DNA of 64,000 nt from Myxococcus sp. RHSTA-1-4 (GCF_020037125.1 NZ_JAIQDG010000021.1:62001-126000), one strand, 5' to 3'. Numbered from the stretch's first letter, positions 1 to 8,481 are shown. Notes: generated from the sequence alone by a model not told the origin. Translations and numbers: made by a program.

Positions 1-581
1 CGGCCCTGACGTCGCTGAGCCGGGGCGTGTACCACACCTTCTCCACGGGCTCGGGAGAGCTGGAGAACCTCCTCTCCAGCGGCGGCGTCTTCGCGCACCC
101 GTCCATCGAGACGGACGCGGACCGGCGGGCGAACGGCTCGCTGGACGCGCGGGTGACGCGGAAGACCCAGAAGATGGAGGAGGCCGTCAGCGCGGCGGAT
201 GGGAAGCTGACCACGGACCTCGAGTTCACCCTGTACCCGAAGGGCGACTCGCAGGTGCCCATCATCCGCAACGAGGAGCTCATCCTCCTGAGGGCGGAGG
301 CCAACATCGGCCTGGGCAACATCGGCGCGGCGGCGGATGACATCAACTACATCCGCACCCGCTCCGGCCGGCTCGCGGCCCGCACCGACATCACCGCGGA
401 GAACGCCCTGGACGAGCTGCTCAAGCAGAAGCGGTACTCGCTGCTGTTCGAGGGCGGCCACCGGTGGATCGACCTGCGCCGCTACAACCGGCTGGACACG
501 CTCCCCCGCGAGCTGGACCCCAGCTTCGCGCCGCACGAGCGCTTCCCCATCCCCGCCGTGGAGACGGACGGCCGGAAGTAG
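1..581 (+). CDS. SusD/RagB-family outer-membrane nutrient-binding protein, C-terminal part
   Basis: The frame is open from the window edge to the TAG at 579-581, so only about the last 190 residues are present. Family hallmarks are visible: RNEELILLRAEA followed by INYIRTRSGR (the tetratricopeptide-like helices of SusD proteins), then LLKQKRYSLLFEGGHRWIDL and a terminal FPIP motif. SusD lipoproteins cap TonB-dependent SusC channels and bind glycans or peptides at the cell surface; the partner gene would lie outside the window. The stop is only 6 nt from the stop of the convergent aldolase gene. Family call is confident; the substrate is unknown. Confidence 0.85.
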   Translation, partial: ALTSLSRGVYHTFSTGSGELENLLSSGGVFAHPSIETDADRRANGSLDARVTRKTQKMEEAVSAADGKLTTDLEFTLYPKGDSQVPIIRNEELILLRAEANIGLGNIGAAADDINYIRTRSGRLAARTDITAENALDELLKQKRYSLLFEGGHRWIDLRRYNRLDTLPRELDPSFAPHERFPIPAVETDGRK

Positions 582-587
582 ACCGTT

Positions 588-1367
588 TCACTCGTTGGTG
601 AGCTCCAGGCGCACGTTTCCCAGGTGCGCCTGGAGCGCGCGGAAGGCCACGCCGCGGTCGTCGCCCAAGAGCAGCGCGGCGGCGCCTTCCCGCAGCCACC
701 GCTCCGCCTCCCCCGGCAGGCGGGGCGTGGCGCAGTACCAGACCCCGTTGCGCTGGCAGGCCGAGGCCACCTCGCGAATGGCCGCCTGCACCTCCGGATG
801 GTCCACCTTCCCCGGGACTCGGTAGGACTGGGACAGGCCGAGGGCGTCCTCCATCACCAGGTCGAGCCCCTCGACGGTGACGATGGCGTCGGCGGCGTCC
901 ACCGCTTCCCGGTCCTCGAGGCAGATGCCCACCAGGAGCTGGCGGTTGGCGCGCGCCGCGAACTCCGGCAGCGGCATGCGGCCGAAGCCGGTGAGGCGGC
1001 CGTGGGCGAGGCTCCGGGTGCCATGCGGGTGGAAGCGCGCGGCGCGCACCACGGCCTGGGCCTCCTCGCGGCTGCGCACGCGCGGCACCAGGAGGCCCTG
1101 GGCTCCGGCGTCCAGGGCGCGGAGGATGGCGTCGGGCGCGGACGAGGGCACGCGGACCAGCGGGGTGATGCCGGCGCACTCGGCGGCGCGGATGAGGTTC
1201 TCCAGCGCCTCCGGGCCCACGCCCACGCGGAACTGGTCGAGGATGACGAAGTCATAGCCCGCGTACCCCACCATCTCCACCATGACGGGCAGGGGCAGCG
1301 AGCTCACAATCCCCAGCGCCAGCTTCCCGTCGTTGATGGCCTTCTTGAGTCGGTTCTCCGTCAGCAT
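588..1367 (-). CDS. HpcH/HpaI aldolase/citrate lyase family protein
   Basis: 259 residues, the usual length for class II pyruvate aldolases of the HpaI type, which cleave or form 2-keto-3-deoxy acids in a TIM barrel. Visible landmarks are the PLVRVP strand, GAQGLLVPRV, FHPHGTRS near residue 120 and LEDREAV, which carries the usual metal-binding Glu. The segment that normally reads D-x-E-H (catalytic His loop) is VILDQFRVGVG here, so the general-base His seems absent, and the usual second metal motif is also diverged. The ATG is preceded by a strong GGGGAGGGG ribosome site. A large inverted repeat lies 65-95 nt upstream. Family is fairly sure; substrate and activity are not. Confidence 0.8.
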   Translation of the reverse strand: MLTENRLKKAINDGKLALGIVSSLPLPVMVEMVGYAGYDFVILDQFRVGVGPEALENLIRAAECAGITPLVRVPSSAPDAILRALDAGAQGLLVPRVRSREEAQAVVRAARFHPHGTRSLAHGRLTGFGRMPLPEFAARANRQLLVGICLEDREAVDAADAIVTVEGLDLVMEDALGLSQSYRVPGKVDHPEVQAAIREVASACQRNGVWYCATPRLPGEAERWLREGAAALLLGDDRGVAFRALQAHLGNVRLELTNE

Positions 1368-1431
1368 CGCTCCCCTCCCCCGAGGCTCGCGCGTCGAGCC
1401 CCCGGTTCAGGAGAACACGACGGGGTCTCCG

Positions 1432-1463
1432 GCGCGCAAGACATCGATTCATGTCTCGCGCGC
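1432..1463. promoter_or_regulatory. Large inverted repeat (candidate operator) upstream of the aldolase gene
   Basis: Two 13-nt arms, GCGCGCAAGACAT and ATGTCTCGCGCGC, pair at 12 of 13 positions around a 6-nt spacer. The site lies in the 136-nt gap between two minus-strand genes, 65 nt before the aldolase ATG and 40 nt after the dehydrogenase stop. There is no T-run, so an operator for a dimeric repressor is as likely as a terminator. Confidence 0.5.
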
Positions 1464-1503
1464 TTGGACGTCCCCGGGCTTACATCGAGCGGGGGCCCGG
1501 GCC

Positions 1504-2397
1504 TCAGGAGGAGCCGCGCTTCAGTCCCGCGCGCTCCGCCACGAGCGCTCCGAGCGCGGACCAGTCCAGGTCTCCGTGGCCCTGCGCGACGCCGCTGAGG
1601 AAGCTGTCCCGCAGGAGGCTGGCCAGGGGCATGGGCACCTCGGCCGCGCGCCCGGCGTCCAGCGCCAGCCCCACGTCCTTGAGGCCCAGCCGCATCGTGA
1701 AGCCCGCGGGCGAGTACTTCTCGGCGGCGATGAGCTGCGCATACCGCTCGAAGATGGGCGAGCGCGCGAAGACGGACTGGAAGACCTCCAGGAACACCTT
1801 CGGCTCGACGCCGGACTTGCGCGTCAGGGCGAAGGCCTCGCCGAGCGCCTCCATCATCGACGCGATGAGGAAGTTGCCCGACAGCTTCACCACGTTGGCG
1901 GCGGAGGCCCGCTCACCCAGCACGGTGAGCCCGCGCCCCAGGGCCTCCAGCAGTGGCCGGCAGCGCTCCACCTCCGCCTTCGCCCCCGCCGCCACCACCC
2001 AGAGTTGCTTCGCCTCGGCCGCATCCGGACGGCCGAACACCGGCGCGGAGACATAGCCCTGCCCCGCGCTCGCGTGCGCCTCCGTCAGGCGCTCGGAGAG
2101 GGCCACGGAGATGGTGCTCGACGAGACGTGGACGGCGCCCTTCCCCAGCCCCGAGTGCAGGCCCTCGCTCCCGAACACCGCCTCCTCCACGGCGTGGTCG
2201 TCGGAGAGCATGGTGAAGACGGCCTCCGCGCCCCTCGCCGCCTCCGCGGGAGTGCCCGCCACACGCGCGCCCTTGTCGCGCAGGGGCGCGGCCTTGGCCT
2301 GCGTCCGGTTCCACACCGTCAGCTCATGCCCCGCCGCGAGCAGGTTCTTCGCCATGGGCAGGCCCATGTTCCCCAGTCCGATGAATCCCAGTTTCAT
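1504..2397 (-). CDS. NAD(P)-dependent beta-hydroxyacid dehydrogenase (3-hydroxyisobutyrate dehydrogenase/GarR family)
   Basis: 297 residues from the ATG at 2397, chosen because GGAGGAGG lies just upstream and the Rossmann motif GFIGLGNMGLPMAKNLL starts immediately. The central VVKLSGNFLIASMMEALGEA carries the Lys and Asn expected in the catalytic helix of this family, which reduces or oxidises 3-hydroxyisobutyrate, tartronate semialdehyde, glyoxylate or succinic semialdehyde. An upstream in-frame extension to 2433 has no ribosome site and would displace the nucleotide-binding motif. Its position next to an HpaI-type aldolase resembles sugar-acid pathways (aldolase plus semialdehyde reductase), but the substrate cannot be read from sequence. 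Confidence 0.85.
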   Translation of the reverse strand: MKLGFIGLGNMGLPMAKNLLAAGHELTVWNRTQAKAAPLRDKGARVAGTPAEAARGAEAVFTMLSDDHAVEEAVFGSEGLHSGLGKGAVHVSSSTISVALSERLTEAHASAGQGYVSAPVFGRPDAAEAKQLWVVAAGAKAEVERCRPLLEALGRGLTVLGERASAANVVKLSGNFLIASMMEALGEAFALTRKSGVEPKVFLEVFQSVFARSPIFERYAQLIAAEKYSPAGFTMRLGLKDVGLALDAGRAAEVPMPLASLLRDSFLSGVAQGHGDLDWSALGALVAERAGLKRGSS

Positions 2398-2544
2398 GAG
2401 GTCTCCTCCTCCGGCGGCTCGGATAACCGCCACGCCCGGGAGCCGCGAGCGAAAGACACGGGCGCCGTCCAGGAGCCGACGGACCGGACCCGCGCCCGCC
2501 GCTCCTCGGACAACACCCGGGCGCTCGACGGCGGGCCGGGGCCC

Positions 2545-2925
2545 TCAGTCCAGCTTCAGCAGGCCCTTCACCGTGTCCATCACCACCCGGGCCTGCACGG
2601 GCTTCACCAGGTAGGCGCTCGCGCCCAGCTTCAGGGCCCGCTCGCGGTCCGCCGCCGCGCTCTCCGTGGTGATGACGACTATGGGCACGGTCCGGTGGTC
2701 CGTCGCCTTGCGGATGTGGCTGATGAGCTTCAGCCCGTCCATCAGCGGCATGTTGATGTCCGTGAGCACCAGGTCGAACCGGCCCTCCGTGAGCTTCTTC
2801 AGCCCGTCCGCCCCGTCCTGGGCCTCGGTGCAGACCACGCCGCTGATGCGCTGCAGGGCGTACATGATGCTGCGCCGCATCGCCTGCGAGTCGTCCACCA
2901 CCAGGGCTCGGATCTGCTGCGTCAT
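2545..2925 (-). CDS. cheY: CheY-like single-domain response regulator (downstream end of chemosensory cluster)
   Basis: 126 residues, one receiver domain. Acidic pair at D11-D12, phospho-acceptor D56 in LVLTDINMP, Thr in VVITTES and Lys in YLVKPV are all present. There is no output domain, so it should work by protein contact, as CheY does. The start at 2925 (MTQQIRALVVDDSQ) fits the domain edge; an upstream in-frame start at 3030 would add 35 low-complexity residues. It is separated from cheB by about 150 nt and may have its own promoter. Confident as a receiver; partner unknown. Confidence 0.88.
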   Translation of the reverse strand: MTQQIRALVVDDSQAMRRSIMYALQRISGVVCTEAQDGADGLKKLTEGRFDLVLTDINMPLMDGLKLISHIRKATDHRTVPIVVITTESAAADRERALKLGASAYLVKPVQARVVMDTVKGLLKLD

Positions 2926-3077
2926 GGCACAGAAGACTACCATCCGGCCCATTCGGCCACGGAGGGAAGCACCGCCCGTCCTGTCCGGCAGCGGCACGTC
3001 CGGTGTGGCAACACGGTTACCGGATGACACTCGGAGGGTGGGACTTCCGGACAGAGCGCCGGAGCCGGGGCCCGCCG

Positions 3078-4115
3078 CTACCGCTTCCGGCGGGCCAGGG
3101 CCGCCAGCGCGGGGCCGATGTCCCCCAGCTTCAGCACCCGCTTCACCGCGCCGGTGGCGATGGCCTCCCCCGGCATGCCGAACACCACCGCCGTCTCTTC
3201 GGACTCGGCCCAGACCTCGCCGCCCGCGCGTTGCACCTCCCTCGCCCCTTCCGCGCCATCCGCGCCCATGCCCGTCAGCACCACCGCCAGCGCCCGGGGC
3301 CCCAGCACCTGCGCCACGCTGGTGAAGAGCCGGTCCACGCTCGGTGCGTACTTGTCCAGCGGCGTGGGCGGCGGGGTGTGCAGCTCCAGCCGCGTGCCCC
3401 GCTCCGACACCACCATGTGCCGCCCGCCCGGGGCGATGTAGACGTGCCCCGGCTCCACCACGTCCCCGTCACACGCCTCCGTCACCGTGAAGGGGCCAAT
3501 CCGGTCCAGCCGCTCCGCGAAGGCGCGGGTGAACTGCGAGGGCATGTGCTGGCTCACCAGCACGCACGGCGTCGGCTCCGCGGCCAGCCCCTCCAGCAGC
3601 CGCTGCACCGCCGGAGGGCCACCCGTGGACGCGCCCACCGCCACCACCAGCGGCAATTCGCCCGCCACCGCCATGGCCCGCGCGCCCGGCGCCGCGTGCC
3701 GCTGACCCGGGCGCACGTGCCGCGCCGCCCGCACCTTCTCCAGCAGCTCGCCGCGCAGCCCCTCCAGCGCCTCCCGCGTGCCGCGCGGCGGCTTGGCGAT
3801 GAAGTCGAACGCCCCCAGCTCCAGCGCCTTGAAGACGTCCGACTTGTGCGCGTAGCTGGAGATGACGATGACGGGCGTGGGTGACGTGCGCATCAGCAGC
3901 CGGAGGAAGGTGTAGCCCCCCAGCTTCGGCATCTCCAAATCCAGCGTCACCACGTCCGGCTTCAGCTCCAGGACCTTCTTCAGCCCCTCCTCGCCGTCGG
4001 CCGCGCGGTCCAGCACCCGCACGTCCGGAGCCGACTCCAGCAGCGTGCTGAGGGTGTGGCGGTTGTGCGCCGAGTCGTCGATGACCAGCACGGAGATGGA
4101 GTCCTGCGCGCTCAT
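3078..4115 (-). CDS. cheB: Chemotaxis protein-glutamate methylesterase CheB
   Basis: 345 residues, the typical CheB length. An N-terminal receiver domain (residues 7-125; D13-D14, phospho-acceptor D59 in VTLDLEMPKLGG, Lys in FIAKPP) is joined to a C-terminal methylesterase domain with the catalytic serine in GASTGGPPAV, histidine in SQHMPSQFT and aspartate in GMGADGAEG. It removes methyl groups from, or deamidates, chemoreceptors when phosphorylated by CheA. The ATG at 4115 overlaps the cheR stop by 4 nt (ATGA), so translation is likely coupled. No receptor substrate is encoded nearby. Confidence 0.96.
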   Translation of the reverse strand: MSAQDSISVLVIDDSAHNRHTLSTLLESAPDVRVLDRAADGEEGLKKVLELKPDVVTLDLEMPKLGGYTFLRLLMRTSPTPVIVISSYAHKSDVFKALELGAFDFIAKPPRGTREALEGLRGELLEKVRAARHVRPGQRHAAPGARAMAVAGELPLVVAVGASTGGPPAVQRLLEGLAAEPTPCVLVSQHMPSQFTRAFAERLDRIGPFTVTEACDGDVVEPGHVYIAPGGRHMVVSERGTRLELHTPPPTPLDKYAPSVDRLFTSVAQVLGPRALAVVLTGMGADGAEGAREVQRAGGEVWAESEETAVVFGMPGEAIATGAVKRVLKLGDIGPALAALARRKR

Positions 4116-4993
4116 CGGCTCTCCCCTCCCGCCGGGCCCGGCAGCTCCGGCCGGCGGTACACCAGATCCCCGCGCAGGTGCACCAGCTCGAAGTCCGCGC
4201 CCAGGTTCAACAGGTTCTCCGAATGGCCCAGCAGCAGGTAGCCCCCGGGCACCAGCCTGTCCCGGACGATTCGCAGCACCCGGCGGCGCGCCGCCTGGTC
4301 GAAGTAGATCATCACATTGCGGCAGAACACCACGTCCATGCGCGGCACGAGCTGGCTCCCCGTCTCGTCCAGCAGGTTGTGGTGGCCGAAGGACACCCAG
4401 GTCCGCACCTCGTCGCGCACCCGCACGCGGTTGTTGCCCGCGGGCACGAAGAAGCGCTCCAGCAGGTCCGCGGACGTGGCGCGCAGCGCGGACGGCCCGT
4501 ACTCCGCGCGCCGCGCCACGGCCAGCACGCGCCGCGAGATGTCCGTGCCGTACACCTCCACGTCCCAGTCGTCGAAGCGGCGGCTGTCCTTGAGGAGCAT
4601 GGCCAGCGTGTAGGCCTCCTCCCCGGACGAGCACCCCGCCGACCACAGCCGCAGCCGCCGCGTGCGCGCGTTGCGCTTCTCCAGCAGCGGCACCAGCTCC
4701 TCGCAGAAGGCCTTGAGCTGCGAGGGCTCGCGGAAGAAGTACGTCTCGTGCGTGGTGAGCGACTCGACGGCCGCTTCCAGCTCCGCGTGCCGCTGCACGT
4801 CGTAGCGCAGGTAGCGGTGGTACGCGCCGAAGTCCGGAAGGCCGAGCGCCTCCAGCCGCGGCCACAACCGGCGCTCCATGACGAACTTCATGTCCTCGTG
4901 AACCAGGATGCCGCAGTGGGAGTAGACGTGGTCCCTCAGGAGGCGGAACTCCTCCACCGTCATCTCCGGCCGGCTGTCGTCGAAGCGAGGCAC
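4112..4993 (-). CDS. cheR: Chemotaxis protein methyltransferase CheR
   Basis: 293 residues. The N-terminal helical CheR domain (about 10-65) is followed by the S-adenosylmethionine-binding domain with LTTHETYFFREP, LRLWSAGCSSGEEAYTLAM and DVVFCRNVMIYF, all characteristic of CheR. It methylates glutamates on chemoreceptors and balances CheB, whose gene it overlaps by 4 nt. No tetratricopeptide or other C-terminal extension is present. The gene follows the HEAT-repeat gene by 12 nt in the same operon. Confidence 0.96.
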   Translation of the reverse strand: MPRFDDSRPEMTVEEFRLLRDHVYSHCGILVHEDMKFVMERRLWPRLEALGLPDFGAYHRYLRYDVQRHAELEAAVESLTTHETYFFREPSQLKAFCEELVPLLEKRNARTRRLRLWSAGCSSGEEAYTLAMLLKDSRRFDDWDVEVYGTDISRRVLAVARRAEYGPSALRATSADLLERFFVPAGNNRVRVRDEVRTWVSFGHHNLLDETGSQLVPRMDVVFCRNVMIYFDQAARRRVLRIVRDRLVPGGYLLLGHSENLLNLGADFELVHLRGDLVYRRPELPGPAGGESR

Positions 4994-5005
4994 GCGGTCT
5001 CTCCT

Positions 5006-6982
5006 TCAGCGCCTGGACAGGCGCTCCACCGCGTCGGACAGGGTCTGCCGGGCCAGGGCGTCCGATTCCGCCTCCATCGCCCGGCGGGCGGCGTCCAGGC
5101 ACTCCGGCCCGCCCGAATCTCCCAGCACCCGGGCCGCCGCCGCGCGCACGTCCCAGCGCGGGTGGCCCAGCAGCGTCAGCGCCAGCGCCACCCCGTCCGC
5201 GGATACCGCGCCCGCGGACAGCGCCGCCTTCACCACCTCCGCGTCCGGGTGGCCCGCCGCCTCGCGCAGCACACGCGGCCCCGCCACGCCCAGCCGCGCC
5301 AGCGCGCGCACCGCCGCCGCCGCCAGCGCGCCGTCCGGGTGCCGCACCAACTCCTCCAGGTCCGCCGCTCGCTCCACCGCCCCGCACTCGCCCACCGCCT
5401 CCACGGCGGCGCGGCGCACGCTGGGGTCCTCGTCATGCAGCGCGGGCCGCAAGAGCGCCCCCGCCTCCGCGCCGCCCATCCGCCCCATGGCCCGCACCCC
5501 GGCCACGCGCACCGGCGCCGCCTCGTCCGCCAGCGCCGCGCGGGACAGCTCCCGGCCCGCCAGCCCGTCCACCTCACCCGCGGCCTCCACCGCCGCCGCG
5601 CGCCAGGGGGCCTCCGCGTCGCGCGCCAGCAGCCGCAGCACCGGCAGCGCGGGCGCGCCGCCCACCCGGGCCAGCGCCGCCACCGCCGCGGGGGTCGCCC
5701 GGCGCGTCACCGCGTCCTCCAGCGCCTCCAGCACCGCCGCCCGGCAGCTCACCGCGAGCACGCCCAGCGCGCGCGTCGCGGCGCCCGTCAGCGTCCGGTC
5801 CACCAGCAGGTCCACCAGCGGGAGCACCGCCTCCGGCGACCGCGTGCGCCCCAGCGCCCGCACCACCAGCGCCCGCAGGTCCTCCTCGGCCCACTCCAGC
5901 AGCGCGCACAGCGCCGTCACCGAGCCGGGGTCCACCAGGTCCCCCAGCGCCTCGACGGCGGCCGAGCGCGCCGGCAGGGACAGGTCCGCCATGCTGGCGA
6001 GCAGCGCTTGCCCACCCTCCGGCCCCAGCCGGCCCAGCGTGTTCAACACCTCGCGCAGCAGCCGGTCCTCCCGTGCCGCCTCCGCCACCGGCACCGCGAG
6101 CGACGCCTCGCCCAGCGCCGCCACCGCCACCAGCGCGCCCGCGCGCACCGTCACGTCCTCGGACTCCAGCGCCTGGGCCAGCCGCTCCGCCGCGTCCGGC
6201 AGCCGCCGCAGCGCCGCCCGCACCACCGCCTCGATTTCCACGCGCCGCACCGGCTCCACCAGCGACGTCTGCGTGCCCAGCGCGCCCAGCGCGGCCTCGC
6301 GCACCGAGCGCACCGAAGACGCCAGCCCCTGGCAGATGCGCTCCGTGGCCACCACCTGCGGGACGAGCCCCAGCACCCGGAAGGCGCTGCGCTGCAGCCG
6401 CGAGTCCTCCAGCAGGGTCATCACCACCGGAAGCGGTGGCGGGCGGCGCAGCAGCGCCAGGCCCTCCAGGGCGGACAGCCTCAACAGCGGCTCCGGGTCC
6501 GCCAGCAGCTCCTCCAGGGCCCGGGCCGACCTGTCACCGCCCACCCGGCCCAGCGCCTCCGACACGGCCACCCGCACGTTGAGGTCCGTGTCCTCCAGCG
6601 CGAGGACGAGCGCCGGCTCCGCGGCGCGCTGCCCGAGCTGCCCGAGGATGTCCGCCGCGAACTTCCGCTGGTCCGGGTCCGGGTGCGACAGCAGCCGCAC
6701 CAGCGGCCCCAGCGCGGCGCCGCCCAGGCCCGCCAGCGCCTCCGCCGCCGCGTTGCGCGCGCCCGTCTCGCCCCGCTCGCCCAGGACACAGATGAGACGC
6801 TCGGCGACATCTCGGGAGGACGGCAGCCGCTTCAGGGCCTCCGCCGCCACGTGCCGCACGCGCCAGCTCTCATCGTGCAGGCCGGCGACGAGCACCTCCA
6901 GGGCCCCCGCCGTCCGCGGGTCCAGCTCCTGGAGCGCCCGATAGCGCGCCTCCTCCTCCGGGAACTCGGGCAGGGGGTTCAT
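5006..6982 (-). CDS. HEAT-repeat protein in chemosensory cluster
   Basis: 658 residues made almost entirely of tandem HEAT-type helical hairpins of about 30 residues. They recur as patterns such as DESWRVRHVAAEALKRL, TDLNVRVAVSEALGRVG and EDPSVRRAAVEAVGECG. No signal peptide, membrane segment or enzymatic motif is visible, so a cytoplasmic scaffold or adaptor role is inferred. The ATG at 6982 overlaps the upstream membrane-protein gene by 4 nt (ATGA), and cheR follows by 12 nt. HEAT proteins are known in some myxobacterial chemosensory clusters; what this one binds is unknown. A longer in-frame start (7144) would run into the upstream gene and is not supported. Confidence 0.85.
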   Translation of the reverse strand: MNPLPEFPEEEARYRALQELDPRTAGALEVLVAGLHDESWRVRHVAAEALKRLPSSRDVAERLICVLGERGETGARNAAAEALAGLGGAALGPLVRLLSHPDPDQRKFAADILGQLGQRAAEPALVLALEDTDLNVRVAVSEALGRVGGDRSARALEELLADPEPLLRLSALEGLALLRRPPPLPVVMTLLEDSRLQRSAFRVLGLVPQVVATERICQGLASSVRSVREAALGALGTQTSLVEPVRRVEIEAVVRAALRRLPDAAERLAQALESEDVTVRAGALVAVAALGEASLAVPVAEAAREDRLLREVLNTLGRLGPEGGQALLASMADLSLPARSAAVEALGDLVDPGSVTALCALLEWAEEDLRALVVRALGRTRSPEAVLPLVDLLVDRTLTGAATRALGVLAVSCRAAVLEALEDAVTRRATPAAVAALARVGGAPALPVLRLLARDAEAPWRAAAVEAAGEVDGLAGRELSRAALADEAAPVRVAGVRAMGRMGGAEAGALLRPALHDEDPSVRRAAVEAVGECGAVERAADLEELVRHPDGALAAAAVRALARLGVAGPRVLREAAGHPDAEVVKAALSAGAVSADGVALALTLLGHPRWDVRAAAARVLGDSGGPECLDAARRAMEAESDALARQTLSDAVERLSRR

Positions 6983-7356
6983 TCGAAGACCTGGTTGGCA
7001 CCCGGCTGCGTGTAGAACCAGATGGCGTAGATGCCGAGCACCGTCCCCAGCGGGAAGCTGGGGAGGGAGAGGATGCCCACGACCAGCGCCCACGTCTTCG
7101 CCCAGCGCTGGCGCTTGAGCAGGCCGATGCCGGTGATGAGGCACGGCAGCGACAGCAGGAACAGGAAGCCGGTGATGCCCATCGTCACGAGGAAGAACTG
7201 CCGCGCGGCCTCTTCATCATGGCGATTCGGCATGTTCTGGGCCACCACGCCCATGCCCACGAACACCACCATGGCGCCAATCAGCGTCAGCGCGCTCGCC
7301 ACGATGAAGAGGATGCCGAGGATGCGGCGGTGCTTCTCCGTCTGCGACTCTTCCAC
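6979..7356 (-). CDS. Small multi-pass membrane protein, function unknown
   Basis: 125 residues starting with GTG at 7356 (VEESQTEKHRR), with an AAAGGGG ribosome site upstream. Three to four hydrophobic stretches are visible: ILGILFIVASALTLIGAMVV, FLVTMGITGFLFLLSLPCL and WALVVGILSLPSFPLGTVLG. I recognise no characterised family, although small myxobacterial membrane proteins of this shape are common. It sits inside the che operon, 19 nt after cheW and overlapping the HEAT gene by 4 nt, so co-expression with both is likely. A longer ATG-initiated frame covers cheW in another frame and is an artefact. Confidence 0.75.
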   Translation of the reverse strand: MEESQTEKHRRILGILFIVASALTLIGAMVVFVGMGVVAQNMPNRHDEEAARQFFLVTMGITGFLFLLSLPCLITGIGLLKRQRWAKTWALVVGILSLPSFPLGTVLGIYAIWFYTQPGANQVFE

Positions 7357-7375
7357 CCGTGCACCCCTTTCGTGC

Positions 7376-7900
7376 TCACTCCGGCTTGCGTGACGACTCG
7401 CGCTCCAGCTCGGCGCGCAGGAGCGCCTTGAGGTCCAGGAGCAGCCGCAGCCGGTCCGGCGGCCCGCACACGCCCACCACGTAGGGCGAGCGCCCCGCCA
7501 CCACCAGCGCGGGCGCGGGCTTGATGTCTCCTCGGCGTACCCGCAGCACCTCCGCCACCCGGTCCACCCGTACCGCCACGCGCCGTGTCCCCAGCCGGCA
7601 CACCAGCAGCCGCGTCTTCGGCGTCTCCGGAGTCGCCTCCCCCTGCAACCGGCGCCGCAGGTCCACCACCGGCAGGATGACGCCACGCAGGTGCAGCACG
7701 CCCTCCACGAAGGACGGCGCATGGGGAATGGGCGTGACGCGCTGGGGCGGGAGGATTTCCTCCACGCGCATGATGTCCAGCACGTACTCCTCCCTGCCCA
7801 CGAAGAAGGCGCAGAGCTGCACCAGCGTGTCCGCCTCCTGGGTGGGGGCGTCCAGCACCGCGCGCGGCCGGCGCGCCAGGAGGTTGACGGAGTCCTTCAT
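7376..7900 (-). CDS. cheW: CheW-like adaptor protein (second of two)
   Basis: 174 residues, one CheW domain. CheW hallmarks are LCAFFVGREEYVLDIMRVEE, IPHAPSFVEGVLHLRGVILP and VVDLRRRL. CheW couples receptors to CheA in the signalling array. The ATG at 7900 overlaps the preceding cheW stop by 4 nt. The last 20 residues are charged (AELERESSRKPE) and may be flexible. Two different CheW proteins in one operon suggest either two docking geometries or one receptor-like role, since no receptor gene is present here. Confidence 0.92.
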   Translation of the reverse strand: MKDSVNLLARRPRAVLDAPTQEADTLVQLCAFFVGREEYVLDIMRVEEILPPQRVTPIPHAPSFVEGVLHLRGVILPVVDLRRRLQGEATPETPKTRLLVCRLGTRRVAVRVDRVAEVLRVRRGDIKPAPALVVAGRSPYVVGVCGPPDRLRLLLDLKALLRAELERESSRKPE

Positions 7901-8481
7901 GACGCGAGCGCCTGTTCCGAGTCGAGGAGGATGTACAGCGTGGGCCCGCGCCGGCCGATGCCCACCACACAGTCCCGGTCGCTCGTGCGCAAGCCCGGTG
8001 GCGCCACCTCCAGCATGGAGGGCTTCAGCTTCACCACGCCCATGACGTTGTCCACCCACACCCCGGCCGGGCCGGACTCCGTGCGCAGGACGAGGATGCG
8101 CGCGTCGCGCGGAGGCGGAGGTGCCTCGGGGCCGGCCACCACGGGGGGCCGCTCCGCCAGCCGCAGCCGGACCTTGATGTCGTAGACGGGCAGCAGCTCG
8201 CCGCGCAGGTTCATCACCCCCAGCAGCTGGCCTTCCGCCCGGGGAATCTCCGTCAGCGGGGGCACCTTGGAAATCTCGCGCACGACGCGGATGGGCACCG
8301 CGTAGCACTCCCCCTCCAGACGGAAGGCGAGGTACTCCTCGGGCACCTCCTCCGGCGCGGACGCCTGCGTGCCGTCGCTGCCGGCGGCGAAGTCCTGCAG
8401 GCCGGCGACGTCCTCGTCCGGGCGGTAGAAGAAGTCGTCGAGCAGCTCAGCGAACCTGGACACGGTGGCCAAGGATAGCAC
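7897..8481 (-). CDS. cheW: CheW-like adaptor protein with N-terminal extension (first of two)
   Basis: 194 residues. An N-terminal acidic extension of about 45 residues (RFAELLDDFFYRPDEDVAGL) precedes a CheW domain (EYLAFRLEGECYAVPIRVVR, IPRAEGQLLGVMNLRGELLP, VYDIKVRLRL). The extension is unusual for a plain CheW and may be a docking helix. The start is uncertain: ATG at 8481, or GTG at 8463, which would remove six residues; neither has a strong ribosome site. It follows cheA by 15 nt and overlaps the second cheW gene by 4 nt. Confidence 0.9.
   Translation of the reverse strand: MLSLATVSRFAELLDDFFYRPDEDVAGLQDFAAGSDGTQASAPEEVPEEYLAFRLEGECYAVPIRVVREISKVPPLTEIPRAEGQLLGVMNLRGELLPVYDIKVRLRLAERPPVVAGPEAPPPPRDARILVLRTESGPAGVWVDNVMGVVKLKPSMLEVAPPGLRTSDRDCVVGIGRRGPTLYILLDSEQALAS

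Noticed and set aside
3078-5387. A 769-codon minus-strand frame that would fuse a Gly/Ala/Arg-rich stretch to CheB
   Set aside because: The extra N-terminal part lies over cheR and the HEAT gene in another frame and is low-complexity, typical of GC-rich shadow frames. CheB starts cleanly at 4115 with a 4-nt overlap with cheR.
4178-7015. A 945-codon plus-strand frame opposite cheR and the HEAT gene
   Set aside because: Composition is dominated by Arg, Gln, His and Pro with no domain motifs. It is the antisense shadow of genuine genes.
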